25,441 nucleotides of DNA from CAMCXE01 sp041179125 (GCA_041179125.1 JBEGTZ010000255.1:1-25441); one strand, 5' to 3'. Numbered from the stretch's first letter, positions 8,412 to 16,809 are shown. Numbers and translations: made by a program. The notes: generated from the sequence alone by a model not told the origin.

Positions 8412-8509
8412 GTGGCTTGTGCTCCTTCTAAAACGAATGTTAATGGCGAATTATAAAGGGCACGCTTGGAAAATAAATTGTTAAGCGTCTCAATTGTTTG
8501 ACATGGCAC

Positions 8510-9940
8510 CTACATCAGCCAAAGCGTTGCAAGCCCTAAAAAGATAAAAAAGCCCATGCTGTCTGTTAAAAATGTGAGAATGACGCTGGTGCCCATTGCG
8601 GGGTCGCGGCCTAATTTATTAATTAATAAGGGTGTAAAAATACCGGCAATAGCGGCGATGAGTAAGTTGCAACAAATGGCCATGAGCATCACCACACCTA
8701 AGCCAATATTTTTATAAAGCATGGCTGCCACGGCGCCTAATACACTGCCCCAAATTAAACCGTTAATAAGGCTTACGGCAATTTCTTTGCCGAGGGCATA
8801 AGGTAAATTATTTTTATTTATTTGGTTTAGGCCCAAGCTGCGCACCATTAAGGCTGCGGTTTGTTGGCCCGCATTGCCGCCAATGCTTGCCACAATAGGC
8901 ATCAAGGTGGCCAAAGCCACTAGCGATTCTATGGATGAAGCGAAAACAGCGATAAAACGTGTGGCGCAAAATGCGGTGATTAAATTAATGGTTAACCACA
9001 GCCAACGTGTTTGTGCGCCCTGCCAAATCGGGTCAAATAAATCCGCCCGGGCGGATAAACCTTGTTTGGCCATTTCCATGTGTTCATTTTGTTCGCGAAC
9101 AAAATCCATAATGGTTTCTACGGTTAAACGGCCAATAATACGGCCCCGTTCATCCACCACGGGCGCACAAATTAAGTCGTAACGTTCGAATGCCCGCGCA
9201 GCTTCTTGGCCTTCGGTGGTCGGTAAAAAACGCACAACTTGTTGGTTCATAATGTTTTTTAATACCACTTGCCCAGGGTGGCGCAGCAGTGATGTTAAAG
9301 GCAGCGCACCCACTAATACGCGCTGTTCATTCACAATAAATGCTTGGTCTGTTTGCTCGGGCATTTCCGCTAAGTTGCGAATGGCGTCAATGGCTTGATC
9401 CACATTCCAAAAACTGTATACCACTAATGAATCGCGGCTCATTAAACTGCCGACGGATTCTTCATCGTAATTTAATGTGGTTTCTAGCCAGTCGCGCTCT
9501 TGCCGTTCTAACCCTGCGGTTACTTCGGTGAGTAATTCTTTGGGTACATATTCTGCAATTACGGCTAATTCATCGGCATCTAAATGGCCGAGTAATTCTT
9601 TAAGGCGCGGCGCGGGGCTGTCTTCTATGATGTGCAGTAAGCTGTTTTCATTTAATTCCAGCAAACAGGCAGATGCCTTTTGATCGGGCACTAATGCCCA
9701 TATCAATAGGCGTTTTTTTTGCGGCAAAATATCCAATAAATGGGCGATATCCGCAGCGTTAAGGCTCTGTAATTTATGCCGTAATTCTGCCTCATGCTGC
9801 CTGTGTACCAGTTGTTCTACCAGTGGATTTGTTGAGCCAGATTGCCGGTGCGCTAAGGATTCAACTAATTCTTGCTTCTGTAAAAGCGCAAAAATAGTCT
9901 CTAGGGTATCCTGTAATTTATTGCTGCGGGTTTCGGGCAT
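8510..9940 (-). CDS. mgtE: MgtE family magnesium transporter
   Basis: The 476-residue protein has the standard MgtE length and architecture. An N-terminal superhelical domain comes first (about 15-145; AADIAHLLDILPQKKRL, LGHLDADELAVIAEYVP). A CBS pair follows (about 150-280; 'YDEESVGSLMSRDSLVV', 'APVVDERGRIIGRLTVETIM'), then a linker helix and five TM segments (about 310-476). The channel signatures PIVASIGGNAGQQT and GRDPAMGTSVILTFLTDSMG are intact, including the acidic residue in the last pore helix. It mediates Mg2+ uptake through the inner membrane, with the cytosolic domains gating on Mg2+ level. It starts 22 bases after the caspase-like gene stops, so the two are probably co-transcribed. 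No Mg2+ riboswitch is visible in that short gap. Confidence 0.95.
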   Translation of the reverse strand: MPETRSNKLQDTLETIFALLQKQELVESLAHRQSGSTNPLVEQLVHRQHEAELRHKLQSLNAADIAHLLDILPQKKRLLIWALVPDQKASACLLELNENSLLHIIEDSPAPRLKELLGHLDADELAVIAEYVPKELLTEVTAGLERQERDWLETTLNYDEESVGSLMSRDSLVVYSFWNVDQAIDAIRNLAEMPEQTDQAFIVNEQRVLVGALPLTSLLRHPGQVVLKNIMNQQVVRFLPTTEGQEAARAFERYDLICAPVVDERGRIIGRLTVETIMDFVREQNEHMEMAKQGLSARADLFDPIWQGAQTRWLWLTINLITAFCATRFIAVFASSIESLVALATLMPIVASIGGNAGQQTAALMVRSLGLNQINKNNLPYALGKEIAVSLINGLIWGSVLGAVAAMLYKNIGLGVVMLMAICCNLLIAAIAGIFTPLLINKLGRDPAMGTSVILTFLTDSMGFFIFLGLATLWLM

Positions 9941-9962
9941 AGAACCTGATTAATCCTAAAAT

Positions 9963-11630
9963 TTATAGTTTTGGAACAAAATAAAATGTGCCGCCTGCGT
10001 GCCCAGCTTCTCGCACGGGTTTCATCTCCGGCAATTGTACTAACTCAGCGGCACCCACGCGTTTGCGCACGTTAACCGAGAGCGCGGAAAATAAATTGCT
10101 GTCCCGCAAGGTGTCATTATTGTGCTCTAGTGTTTCAATTAATGCGTTGGCAAATACCGAGTGGTTGGTGTTGGTGCCGTCTAACACGGGCGCTAAACCA
10201 CCGGAGGAAATAACCAGGCGTGCGCGACGGTTTAAGCTCGATTTAATACCTGCTTCGGTAATTTGGCTGGAGGATACGCCGAATAATAATGGGCTTTTTT
10301 CTGAACCTAAAAAGCCTGCATAACAGGAGTCTGCAATCACTAATATTGAGCGCGCTTTAATGCGGTCTAAGTGGTCGGAAATAACCGCGTTGTTAATCCA
10401 GGTGCTTAGGGTATTGGCGCGCGCGTCGATGGGTAGCCAATAACCGCGTTCTTTTTTACTGTTTTCTCCCGTAGATAGCTGCCCGTGCCCGGCGTAAAAA
10501 ATTAATAAGTTGTCGTTCTCGCCAATTTGGCTGTAAAAATCATTGATGGTGTTGAGTATTTGTTTTTCGGTGCCGTTTTCAATGAGCAAGCTGCTGAAGC
10601 CGTATTTGTTTTCAAGCACTTCTTTTAATTTGCGTGCATCGGAAATGGGGGAGCGCAGGTGTTCTAAAAAGGTATAGTTTTGGTTGCCAATAATCAACGC
10701 ATAGTAGCGGCCAAAATTAATGTCTTTAAAGGTGCGCGGGGTGCTTGCGGCTAGGGTTTCGTTGGTTAATAAGGGTTGTTCGGAAAATTTACGGTAGGCT
10801 AATTCCACCGATTGTAGCTCGGTAGAAATGCTGGTTTTATCGCCCTGGGCTTTTTCGTACAGGGATTTCATTGCTTCAAGCTCTTGCCGAACGCTGGCTA
10901 ATTCTTGACTGGCCTGTGGGTTTTTGGCGGCGAGGGCTTCTTGTTTGGATAATTTGGTTTGTAACCCAGCTACTTGTTTTTGCAGTAGGTTTGCTTGTGT
11001 TTGTGTTTTTTGTAGGGCGTCGGCTAATTGTTGTTTATTGGCGGCGATTTCTTTTTGTGCGTCTGAATTTAACACTAAAGCATCGTTTTTAATGCCGGAG
11101 GCTTGGCGATAAAAATTTAATGCTATGGTCATATCACGCGGTACGCCCTGGCCTTTTTCATACATATACCCAAGATTAATTTGCGCTCGCGCATAACCTT
11201 GTTCGGCTGATTTTTTATACCAGCTAACGGCGGAAATAAAATCCGGTGTTTGCCCTAGGCCTTTTTCAAAAATTTCACCTACGTAGTTTTGTGCTTCTGC
11301 ATCGCCCGTTTGTGCCTGTGGCAGCCAAACATTAAGTGCAGAGCGGTAATCCGCGCGGTTGTAATCTACATATTCGCCACCGCGAATACGGCAGTCTGAG
11401 GTGGTGGTTTTTACGGCTTTACGCGGTGCGAGATACGATGTATTGCCGAGTTTGCGCACTTGGTTGGGGAGCAGGCAATCCACGATATAAAGATCCCCTA
11501 GCTCTTGATAGCCCTCTTTGGCTTTGCCGCTAACGGAAGGTTTATCGTTGCCGCAGGCGCATAATAAAAGGCTTATGCTTAGCGCTATCAAACTTGGAAT
11601 AAAACCAGTAACACGAAGGGAATTAACCAT
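9963..11630 (-). CDS. lipoprotein with Sel1 repeats, coiled coil and caspase-like (C14) protease domain
   Basis: The 555-residue protein has an N-terminal hydrophobic segment ending LLLCAC, a plausible though not ideal lipobox (Cys 26). Sel1 repeats lie at about 105-178 (GDAEAQNYVGEIFEKGLG, GYARAQINLGYMYEKGQG). A Gln/Lys-rich coiled coil runs from about 190 to 262. The C-terminal half is a caspase/metacaspase fold: 'YYALIIGNQNYTFLEHL' start strand, catalytic His in FYAGHG (H382), and catalytic Cys in IADSCYAGF (C436, preceded by Asp). Both catalytic residues are present, so it should be an active Lys/Arg- or Asp-specific cysteine protease. If the lipobox is right, it acts in the periplasm or at the outer membrane. 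It is followed directly by mgtE and preceded by the SDR and kinase genes in the same direction. Confidence 0.88.
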   Translation of the reverse strand: MVNSLRVTGFIPSLIALSISLLLCACGNDKPSVSGKAKEGYQELGDLYIVDCLLPNQVRKLGNTSYLAPRKAVKTTTSDCRIRGGEYVDYNRADYRSALNVWLPQAQTGDAEAQNYVGEIFEKGLGQTPDFISAVSWYKKSAEQGYARAQINLGYMYEKGQGVPRDMTIALNFYRQASGIKNDALVLNSDAQKEIAANKQQLADALQKTQTQANLLQKQVAGLQTKLSKQEALAAKNPQASQELASVRQELEAMKSLYEKAQGDKTSISTELQSVELAYRKFSEQPLLTNETLAASTPRTFKDINFGRYYALIIGNQNYTFLEHLRSPISDARKLKEVLENKYGFSSLLIENGTEKQILNTINDFYSQIGENDNLLIFYAGHGQLSTGENSKKERGYWLPIDARANTLSTWINNAVISDHLDRIKARSILVIADSCYAGFLGSEKSPLLFGVSSSQITEAGIKSSLNRRARLVISSGGLAPVLDGTNTNHSVFANALIETLEHNNDTLRDSNLFSALSVNVRKRVGAAELVQLPEMKPVREAGHAGGTFYFVPKL

Positions 11631-11667
11631 TGAACACCTCTAATTATTTGGATTTTAGCGACGAACC

Positions 11668-11711
11668 GCTGCGGAATGAATGAAGAGCTGCTGCGCAATG
11701 AATGAAGGTTT
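11668..11711. repeat. 22-bp tandem duplication in an intergenic gap
   Basis: GCTGCGGAATGAATGAAG (from 11668) is repeated as GCTGCGCAATGAATGAAG (from 11690) with a 22-bp period. It lies just upstream of the caspase-like gene (start at 11630). Whether it matters for expression is unknown. Confidence 0.6.
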
Positions 11712-11747
11712 TTAGGGCGACATAAACTGCCCAAGCATAGCAGGAAA

Positions 11748-11769
11748 TTAACACGCTATGGCGCGTTAA
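11748..11769. other. inverted repeat between SDR and caspase genes
   Basis: TTAACACGC / GCGCGTTAA forms a 9-bp stem with one mismatch and a 4-nt loop. It lies in the 173-base gap after the SDR gene and before the caspase gene (both minus). It lacks a following T-run, so it is at best a weak terminator or a transcript-processing site. Confidence 0.35.
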
Positions 11770-11803
11770 TTGCGCCTAGGGCCTGCCATGTAATGGTGAA
11801 TAG

Positions 11804-12652
11804 CTAGGCCGTTAAACGCACGCTTTCCAGCCATAACCGATTTGCCTGCGCATCGCTTGTGGCAAACGGTGCGGGATTAGCTTCTTTGCAGGCGACAAAA
11901 TATCGCCCACCACCGCGCCCACCTTCTTCGGACGTGGCTAAATGCACCAGTGTTTTAGCGCCTTTTTCGGGGGGGATCATAAAAAATATTCCTGCCAGGG
12001 TTATTAATAAGCGGATTAACCCGTGGGAATTATGCCCGAACCCAGTTTTTACAACGCCTGGGTGCAGGCAATGGGCGGTTACATCCGTACCCACAAGGCG
12101 CTGTGCCAATGTGTGGGTAAATAGCATGTTGGCGAGTTTTGAGCGGCAATATACTTTGAAGGGGGCATAGCTTTTTTGGCTCATTAAATCGTCAAAATTT
12201 AACGGCCCGGCGCGCCGGTGGGCGTTTGAGGCAACATTAACAATGCGTGCATTACCGGCGGTTTTTAGTTTATCCAGTAATAATTGTGTTAGTAAAAATG
12301 GGGCCAGATGGTTAACCGCAAAGGTGGCTTCGTAGCCGTCTTCTGTTTGTTGGCGCTGAAAAAACATCGCACCGGCATTATTAATTAATATATCCAATTG
12401 CGGCAGTTGGTTTATTGTTTGGGCGAGTGCGCGCACTTGTTGCAAGGATGAAAAATCTGCTTGGATAAAACTAATATCGGCTTGGGGGACGTGCTTTTTA
12501 ATGGCAACAAGCGCCGCCTCTCCTTTTTGATTACTCCTGCCATGCAGAATAACTTTATGGCCTAATTCAGCCAGTTTTTGTGCGGCACAAAAGCCGATGC
12601 CATTGGTGGCGCCGGTGATTAAAATGGTTTTTTTTCTAAAGGCTTCGGTCAT
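11804..12652 (-). CDS. short-chain dehydrogenase/reductase (retinol-dehydrogenase-like)
   Basis: The protein is 282 residues from the ATG at 12652; an upstream in-frame ATG at 12682 would add a 10-residue Pro/Arg-rich tail with no family counterpart and a poorer ribosome site. It is a classical SDR Rossmann enzyme: cofactor loop TGATNGIG near the N-terminus, HGRS after beta-2 (the Arg favours NADPH), NNAG, a catalytic Ser region NVASNAH, and the YCRSK catalytic pair (YxxxK). The layout (KLAN after the active site, 'HPGVVKTGFG') resembles the RDH11-14/WWOX group. The substrate cannot be told from sequence. It begins about 50 bases after the Ser/Thr kinase gene stops and is probably in its transcript. 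Confidence 0.88.
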   Translation of the reverse strand: MTEAFRKKTILITGATNGIGFCAAQKLAELGHKVILHGRSNQKGEAALVAIKKHVPQADISFIQADFSSLQQVRALAQTINQLPQLDILINNAGAMFFQRQQTEDGYEATFAVNHLAPFLLTQLLLDKLKTAGNARIVNVASNAHRRAGPLNFDDLMSQKSYAPFKVYCRSKLANMLFTHTLAQRLVGTDVTAHCLHPGVVKTGFGHNSHGLIRLLITLAGIFFMIPPEKGAKTLVHLATSEEGGRGGGRYFVACKEANPAPFATSDAQANRLWLESVRLTA

Positions 12653-12702
12653 GGGGTGCCTGCGTAGCGGTGGTGGGTTCATGCCGGGAATTTTACCAAG
12701 TG

Positions 12703-14274
12703 CTATTTTTTAGCCAGCCGTTTGTTAATGCTGCGCACTGCGCTATCAATATCGTCTAGGTTGTTGGCCAGTTCATCTTTGCGCATAAATTCTAAGGCGG
12801 CGGCTAATTCACGCAAATGAAATTCATCTAGGTTTTGTTGTTTGGATTGTTTAATTAAATGTTTGGCAACCTGCGTCATACGATCGCGCAAAATCATTTG
12901 GGCTTTATCTAAAAGTGTAGGGTCTAAATTGGGTATTTGATTGGTGGCTTCCCAGCTTTCAGCGTACAGCCTGTGGGCCATATCAATATCCCCGGCAGCA
13001 AATAGGCTGTCGCCTTCAATAATGGCGGTGGCGGTGGTGCTTAATTCGCTAGGCAAACTCTCCACCGGCGGTACGATGGATTTTAGGGCGAGATTTACGC
13101 CGAAGATTACAACGCCTGTTGTAATAACTGCTGCGCTTAAACGGATTAAATCTTTTTTCAGATTGCGCGGTTTAATGGCATCAATAAATTCGCCCGCATC
13201 TTTAAAACGCAAGTTGCGATCAAAACTCAGTGCTTTGGTAATGGCCCGCATGTAACGTTTGGGCAGTTGTGGGATTGACTCCACTAACATGCCGCGTTTT
13301 TGTGCGGCATCTGCGGGTACAACACGGGCTTTTTCATCTAAAAATGGGTGTCGCCCGGCAAATATTTCGTAGGCTACACAGCCTAATGCATAAATATCAT
13401 CGGCGGGTAATGTGTCTTCGCCTTCTAACATTTGTTTGCTGGCGTAGGCGACGGTGAGTGCATTTTTGGTTAATTCATCCGCTGCGCAAGGCGCATCTTT
13501 TTGGGCTTCGGTAAAGGCATGGGCGATACCTAAGTCTAATATTTTTACTAAATTAGTATCGGTGAGATAAATGTTGGCGGGTTTAATATCGGCGTGTACA
13601 AAGCCTTCTTGATGCGCGTAGGCAAGGCCACGCGCTATTTTTTCCAGTATAAAAAGGCCTTCTTGCAAGGGGAGTTTTTGTTTTTTGCGTAGGTAATCCT
13701 TTAAAGGTTCTCCCTTTAAATATTCCATCGTAATAAAAGCATCTTCGCCGTCACGGTCAAAATCAAATACCGTCACTATATTGGGGTGCGAAAGTGTTTG
13801 CGCTTTTTTGGCTTCGCGTTGTAATGCTTGCAGTGCACCGGGCAGGTTGCGGCAGGTTTCGTTTAATAGTTTTAAGGCAATTAAGGGTGAGGAATCTTGC
13901 ATTTCTTCGCGGACTAAATCCCGCGCTAAAAACACATCGCCCATGCCACCAGAACCTAATGGTGGTTCAATTAATTCAAAGCGATCGCGCAAAACGCGTG
14001 CGCCGGGCGTGGGTGCAACCTGGTGGCCAACACCGTAACCGTAGGTGTTGGTGCGTGTGCTGGATTGCGTGGAGGAGCGCGTGCCGGATAAGGTTTGTTT
14101 TTGCTCGGTACTGTTGGAAATAAGTGTGGTGTTATCCAGCGTGGTGGCGGTGTTAACTTCAGTATGTGTGTGTTGGGTTACGCGTGTGGCATCGGGGTTT
14201 ATGGGTGCGCCGTTTGAATCCTTCGGTGATGTGTCGGTGAGCCGTGTGGCGTCATCAGGTGGTGGTTGTTTCAT
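12703..14274 (-). CDS. transmembrane Ser/Thr protein kinase
   Basis: The 523-residue protein opens with a roughly 90-residue Thr/Ser/Gln-rich, probably disordered, region that could be autophosphorylated. The kinase domain (about 98-368) has a P-loop LGSGGMGDVFLA (106-117), the ATP lysine in ALK (K135), the catalytic loop HADIKPAN (227-234) and DLG (247-249, in place of DFG). The catalytic loop is H-A-D rather than H-R-D, so this is a non-RD kinase, which generally needs no activation-loop phosphorylation. A single TM segment follows at about 380-400. The C-terminal extracytoplasmic part is helical (about 405-523, 'AAGDIDMAHRLYAESWE') and looks TPR-like, a probable sensor. The pseudo-histidine kinase lies upstream and SDR, caspase and mgtE lie downstream in the same direction. 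Confidence 0.92.
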   Translation of the reverse strand: MKQPPPDDATRLTDTSPKDSNGAPINPDATRVTQHTHTEVNTATTLDNTTLISNSTEQKQTLSGTRSSTQSSTRTNTYGYGVGHQVAPTPGARVLRDRFELIEPPLGSGGMGDVFLARDLVREEMQDSSPLIALKLLNETCRNLPGALQALQREAKKAQTLSHPNIVTVFDFDRDGEDAFITMEYLKGEPLKDYLRKKQKLPLQEGLFILEKIARGLAYAHQEGFVHADIKPANIYLTDTNLVKILDLGIAHAFTEAQKDAPCAADELTKNALTVAYASKQMLEGEDTLPADDIYALGCVAYEIFAGRHPFLDEKARVVPADAAQKRGMLVESIPQLPKRYMRAITKALSFDRNLRFKDAGEFIDAIKPRNLKKDLIRLSAAVITTGVVIFGVNLALKSIVPPVESLPSELSTTATAIIEGDSLFAAGDIDMAHRLYAESWEATNQIPNLDPTLLDKAQMILRDRMTQVAKHLIKQSKQQNLDEFHLRELAAALEFMRKDELANNLDDIDSAVRSINKRLAKK

Positions 14275-14317
14275 GAAGAATTCTCTGTGCGTTAAACGCC
14301 GATGATATATTTATTTT

Positions 14318-14399
14318 GTAACTATTCAGCACATTTTTTCGTCATCCCCGCGCAGGCGGGGATGACGTGAATCAAATGGAAATTGTTCTGAATAGTTAC
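14318..14399. mobile_element. MITE-like non-autonomous element, short form (82 bp)
   Basis: The ends are a perfect 12-bp inverted repeat, GTAACTATTCAG and CTGAATAGTTAC. The 8-bp sequence TTTATTTT flanks both sides exactly (14310-14317 and 14400-14407), a target-site duplication. The interior holds a perfect 12-bp palindrome (14340-14351 with 14356-14367, loop GCAG), a REP-like hairpin of the 'CGTCATCCCCGC' kind common in bacterial genomes. The target copy at 14400-14407 begins right next to the stop codon of the pseudo-histidine kinase. The element lies in the 133-base gap before the Ser/Thr kinase gene, where its hairpin may act on the transcript. Confidence 0.85.
14340..14367. repeat. REP-like palindrome inside the short MITE
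   Basis: CGTCATCCCCGC and GCGGGGATGACG are perfect 12-bp arms around GCAG. Sequences of this type are widely dispersed in proteobacterial genomes as REP-like hairpins. On either strand it would form a strong RNA hairpin without a following T-run. Confidence 0.75.
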
Positions 14400-14407
14400 T
14401 TTATTTT

Positions 14408-16561
14408 TTAGTGCTGTTGCGCAATGAACACTTCGCTCCAATAGAGTAATTCGTGTACCTGGGTGTGGCTGTTTTGTTCGGTATTTAAAAAATGATCCAC
14501 CCCTATTTGATAGGCTTTATAGGCTTGATCTGCTGTGCCCATGCCCACCACAGGAATAAAAAATTCCTGCTGGCGTGTTTGTTCAAAGTTACGTAGTTGT
14601 AACAACATCTGCTCGGACATGCCTAGCGGGTCAATCACGCAGGTTATTACAGCTACTTTATGGCGTTGTAGGTGTTCGAATAAAACATCTTCGGAATTTA
14701 TTTCTGTGACTATGGCAAATTGATTTAACCATTGCTTGGGCGCCGTTTGTTTTTTATCTGGGTTGTACAGTAAAACTTCGGGGGTGATAAAGGCTACATC
14801 GCCTTGGGTGATTTTGCTGATCAGCGGTTGCAAATTAATTTCAAGTTCAAATATGCCCGCTGGGCGCGGTATTAAATGAATATTTTGTGTGTTGTGCAGA
14901 TGTTTAATGGATTCTTCGCTAAGGCTCGCGGGGGAAATCAATGCCAGTTGTTTGATGAATTTAAGGTCGGCGCGCGCAAGAATAGCGTCGGCAAATTCAA
15001 TGGTTTCGTGATCGTGGGCTTCCAAATAATACACAATGGCGTCGAAGGCTTGGCCTTGGTTTAGTGCATGTTCAATTTTGGTAAAAGCTTTTTTCAGTTG
15101 TGTTTCGGTGAATACCACAAACCCCATAGCGTCTAATTCGTGGCGTTTAATATCTAATAAACGTGGGTTGGGGTGTGTGAGTAAAATGCGTTTGCCGCGA
15201 AATTGCGGGCGCTGGAATATCATTTGGGCTTCATGTTCCGCCATGCTCATCCGCAGGCGAAAACGCAATTGAACGCCTTCACCCTCATTGCCGCTTTCGG
15301 CTAAATCCAGGTTGCCGTTAAGGGCATCGGCCAGCCCTTTAGCCAATGCCAGGTCTAAATTCAGCCGAATAGCTTCGTTGGTATTTTCTTGCGGCATTAT
15401 TTTTTTAGATGAAAGTGACTGACGTGAGAGCGTTAAATGTAGCTCACCTTCACGCTCAAGGTCGCGGGTGAACTCTGCTTCTAATAGTATTTGGCAGTTC
15501 TCACTTTGATGAATAATAACGTTGAGTAGAATATTAACAATTTGTGAAAAACGCTCAACATCACCAAACATACGCATGGGCAGCGTGGGTGATAGTGAGG
15601 GTTCCAATAAAATGCCGCGCGCTTGGGCAGAGTTTACGGTTTGCGCGATTAAATTTTGAATGAGGTGGCGCAGGTTAAAAACGCGATTGTGAATAATTAA
15701 TTCTTTGGATAAAACCTGGTAAAAATCGTTTACGTTATTAAATAGTTGCAACAGCCTCGGGCGCGGCCCAGTGTTGAGGGTTTGAAGGTTTGAGGGTTTT
15801 TGTTGACTGTCTGCATCGCGGGGCGCGAGCCTGGGCGCATCTAAAAGGCCTTTTAATTCATTGCGCAAAAGGTGCATATATTCTTGGTTAAGCTGCACTG
15901 TGGCGCGGGTGCCGCGTTTTTCTTCTTCTAATGATTCTGTTTTGCGAGCCAGAATATAATTGGCTTCTAATCTGTCCCAATAATTTTCCGTCATGGTGCG
16001 GGACTGATGATTTAAAATCCAACAGAAAAATAACATGACTACGCCACTGACGAGGCTAATTAATTCGCCTACAAACAGTGCGCTAATTGCCAGCGGTACT
16101 AAGCCAATCAGTTGGTAAAGGGTTAAAAAGCGGCTAAAGGGTGCAAATGCGTGGGCGGTGGTGGCAAAAAACACCCCGGTGTAGAGCCAAATTAATGGAG
16201 CTTCGTGTTGTAATTCTAAAACCAGCGTCATGCTGGAGGTGATAAAACCCCACCATACGGCGCCCAGCAGGGTGACGAAAAAATAAATATTGCGCCAGCG
16301 GCTAGGTGCTCGCGGGTAAATACTTTCAAAACGGTATAAATAATAGCCGCGCAAAAAAGTGGTTAAAAGCAGGCCGATGGTGAGAATTAATGCCAGGCGG
16401 GCGTGTAATTCGATAAATTCGCCACTGGCTAAACACAAAAGAAAAATTAATACATTCGCGACGATTCCGCGCCTGGAATATTTAGCCATGCGCGCATCGG
16501 TTTCACGCATGAGTTGGCGGTCTTTTTGTACTTTGGTTTGCGCTTCAAAAAAACTGAACAT
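14408..16561 (-). CDS. membrane histidine-kinase-like protein with degenerate catalytic and receiver domains
   Basis: The 717-residue protein has a cytoplasmic N-terminus, five or six TM segments (about 33-185), a helical linker (190-225), a DHp-like helix, an HATPase-like region and two C-terminal receiver-like folds. The DHp helix retains a His at 230 in HLLRNELKGLL, but the usual E after the His and the Pro are replaced. The N-box is kept (about 334-352, Asn in ILLNVII), whereas the DxGxG and GLGL ATP-lid motifs are absent. In the first receiver (about 455-580) the phospho-Asp position in FDAIVYYLE is not Asp. In the second (about 612-717) the corresponding stretch is ITCVIDPLGM, out of register with a normal phospho-acceptor. 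This looks like a pseudo-hybrid kinase acting as a membrane scaffold or sensor; residual activity cannot be excluded. Confidence 0.75.
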   Translation of the reverse strand: MFSFFEAQTKVQKDRQLMRETDARMAKYSRRGIVANVLIFLLCLASGEFIELHARLALILTIGLLLTTFLRGYYLYRFESIYPRAPSRWRNIYFFVTLLGAVWWGFITSSMTLVLELQHEAPLIWLYTGVFFATTAHAFAPFSRFLTLYQLIGLVPLAISALFVGELISLVSGVVMLFFCWILNHQSRTMTENYWDRLEANYILARKTESLEEEKRGTRATVQLNQEYMHLLRNELKGLLDAPRLAPRDADSQQKPSNLQTLNTGPRPRLLQLFNNVNDFYQVLSKELIIHNRVFNLRHLIQNLIAQTVNSAQARGILLEPSLSPTLPMRMFGDVERFSQIVNILLNVIIHQSENCQILLEAEFTRDLEREGELHLTLSRQSLSSKKIMPQENTNEAIRLNLDLALAKGLADALNGNLDLAESGNEGEGVQLRFRLRMSMAEHEAQMIFQRPQFRGKRILLTHPNPRLLDIKRHELDAMGFVVFTETQLKKAFTKIEHALNQGQAFDAIVYYLEAHDHETIEFADAILARADLKFIKQLALISPASLSEESIKHLHNTQNIHLIPRPAGIFELEINLQPLISKITQGDVAFITPEVLLYNPDKKQTAPKQWLNQFAIVTEINSEDVLFEHLQRHKVAVITCVIDPLGMSEQMLLQLRNFEQTRQQEFFIPVVGMGTADQAYKAYQIGVDHFLNTEQNSHTQVHELLYWSEVFIAQQH

Positions 16562-16770
16562 GATATTTACCGTGATTTAACCTAAAAACCCCACCTGGGC
16601 ACCTTCGGAAATCCACTTTTCGCGCGCTCGCTCCGTTATTTTCGTACTCAGTCGGTCATTTATACCGCATAACTCCCTTCCTCGATTTCATTCCCGATGA
16701 AATTCTACCTCCCCCATCCGTGGGGTCGTCCAAATGCCTCGCGATCATCACGAAAATTGAATTTCCGCAT
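16562..16770. other. structured non-coding region upstream of the pseudo-histidine kinase
   Basis: About 210 bases separate the etf terminator from the pseudo-kinase start. The region contains small hairpins: ATTTCAT/ATGAAAT (16685-16703, loop TCCCG) and CCCCA/TGGGG (16712-16725, loop TCCG). A 30-codon minus-strand ORF (16656-16748) exists but has no Shine-Dalgarno site, and I do not call it a gene. The region may be the 5' leader of the kinase mRNA, a small RNA or a dispersed repeat. No known riboswitch pattern was recognised. Confidence 0.4.
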
Positions 16771-16809
16771 GTAAAAAAGCCGATAGTCACAGACCATCGG
16801 CTTTTTTAC
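16771..16809. terminator. strong bidirectional rho-independent terminator after etfA
   Basis: GTAAAAAAGCCGAT (16771-16784) and ATCGGCTTTTTTAC (16796-16809) are perfect 14-bp arms around an 11-nt loop. The A6 and T6 runs inside the arms give a poly-U tail in either direction. It lies 34 bases past the etfA stop and should end the etfBA transcript. Confidence 0.85.

Noticed and set aside
9941..9962. Mg2+ riboswitch before mgtE
   Set aside because: The gap to the upstream gene is only 22 bases, too short for an M-box or other leader.
16656..16748. 30-codon ORF on the minus strand before the pseudo-kinase
   Set aside because: No ribosome binding site, hairpins run through it, and there is no independent support; kept only as part of a structured region.
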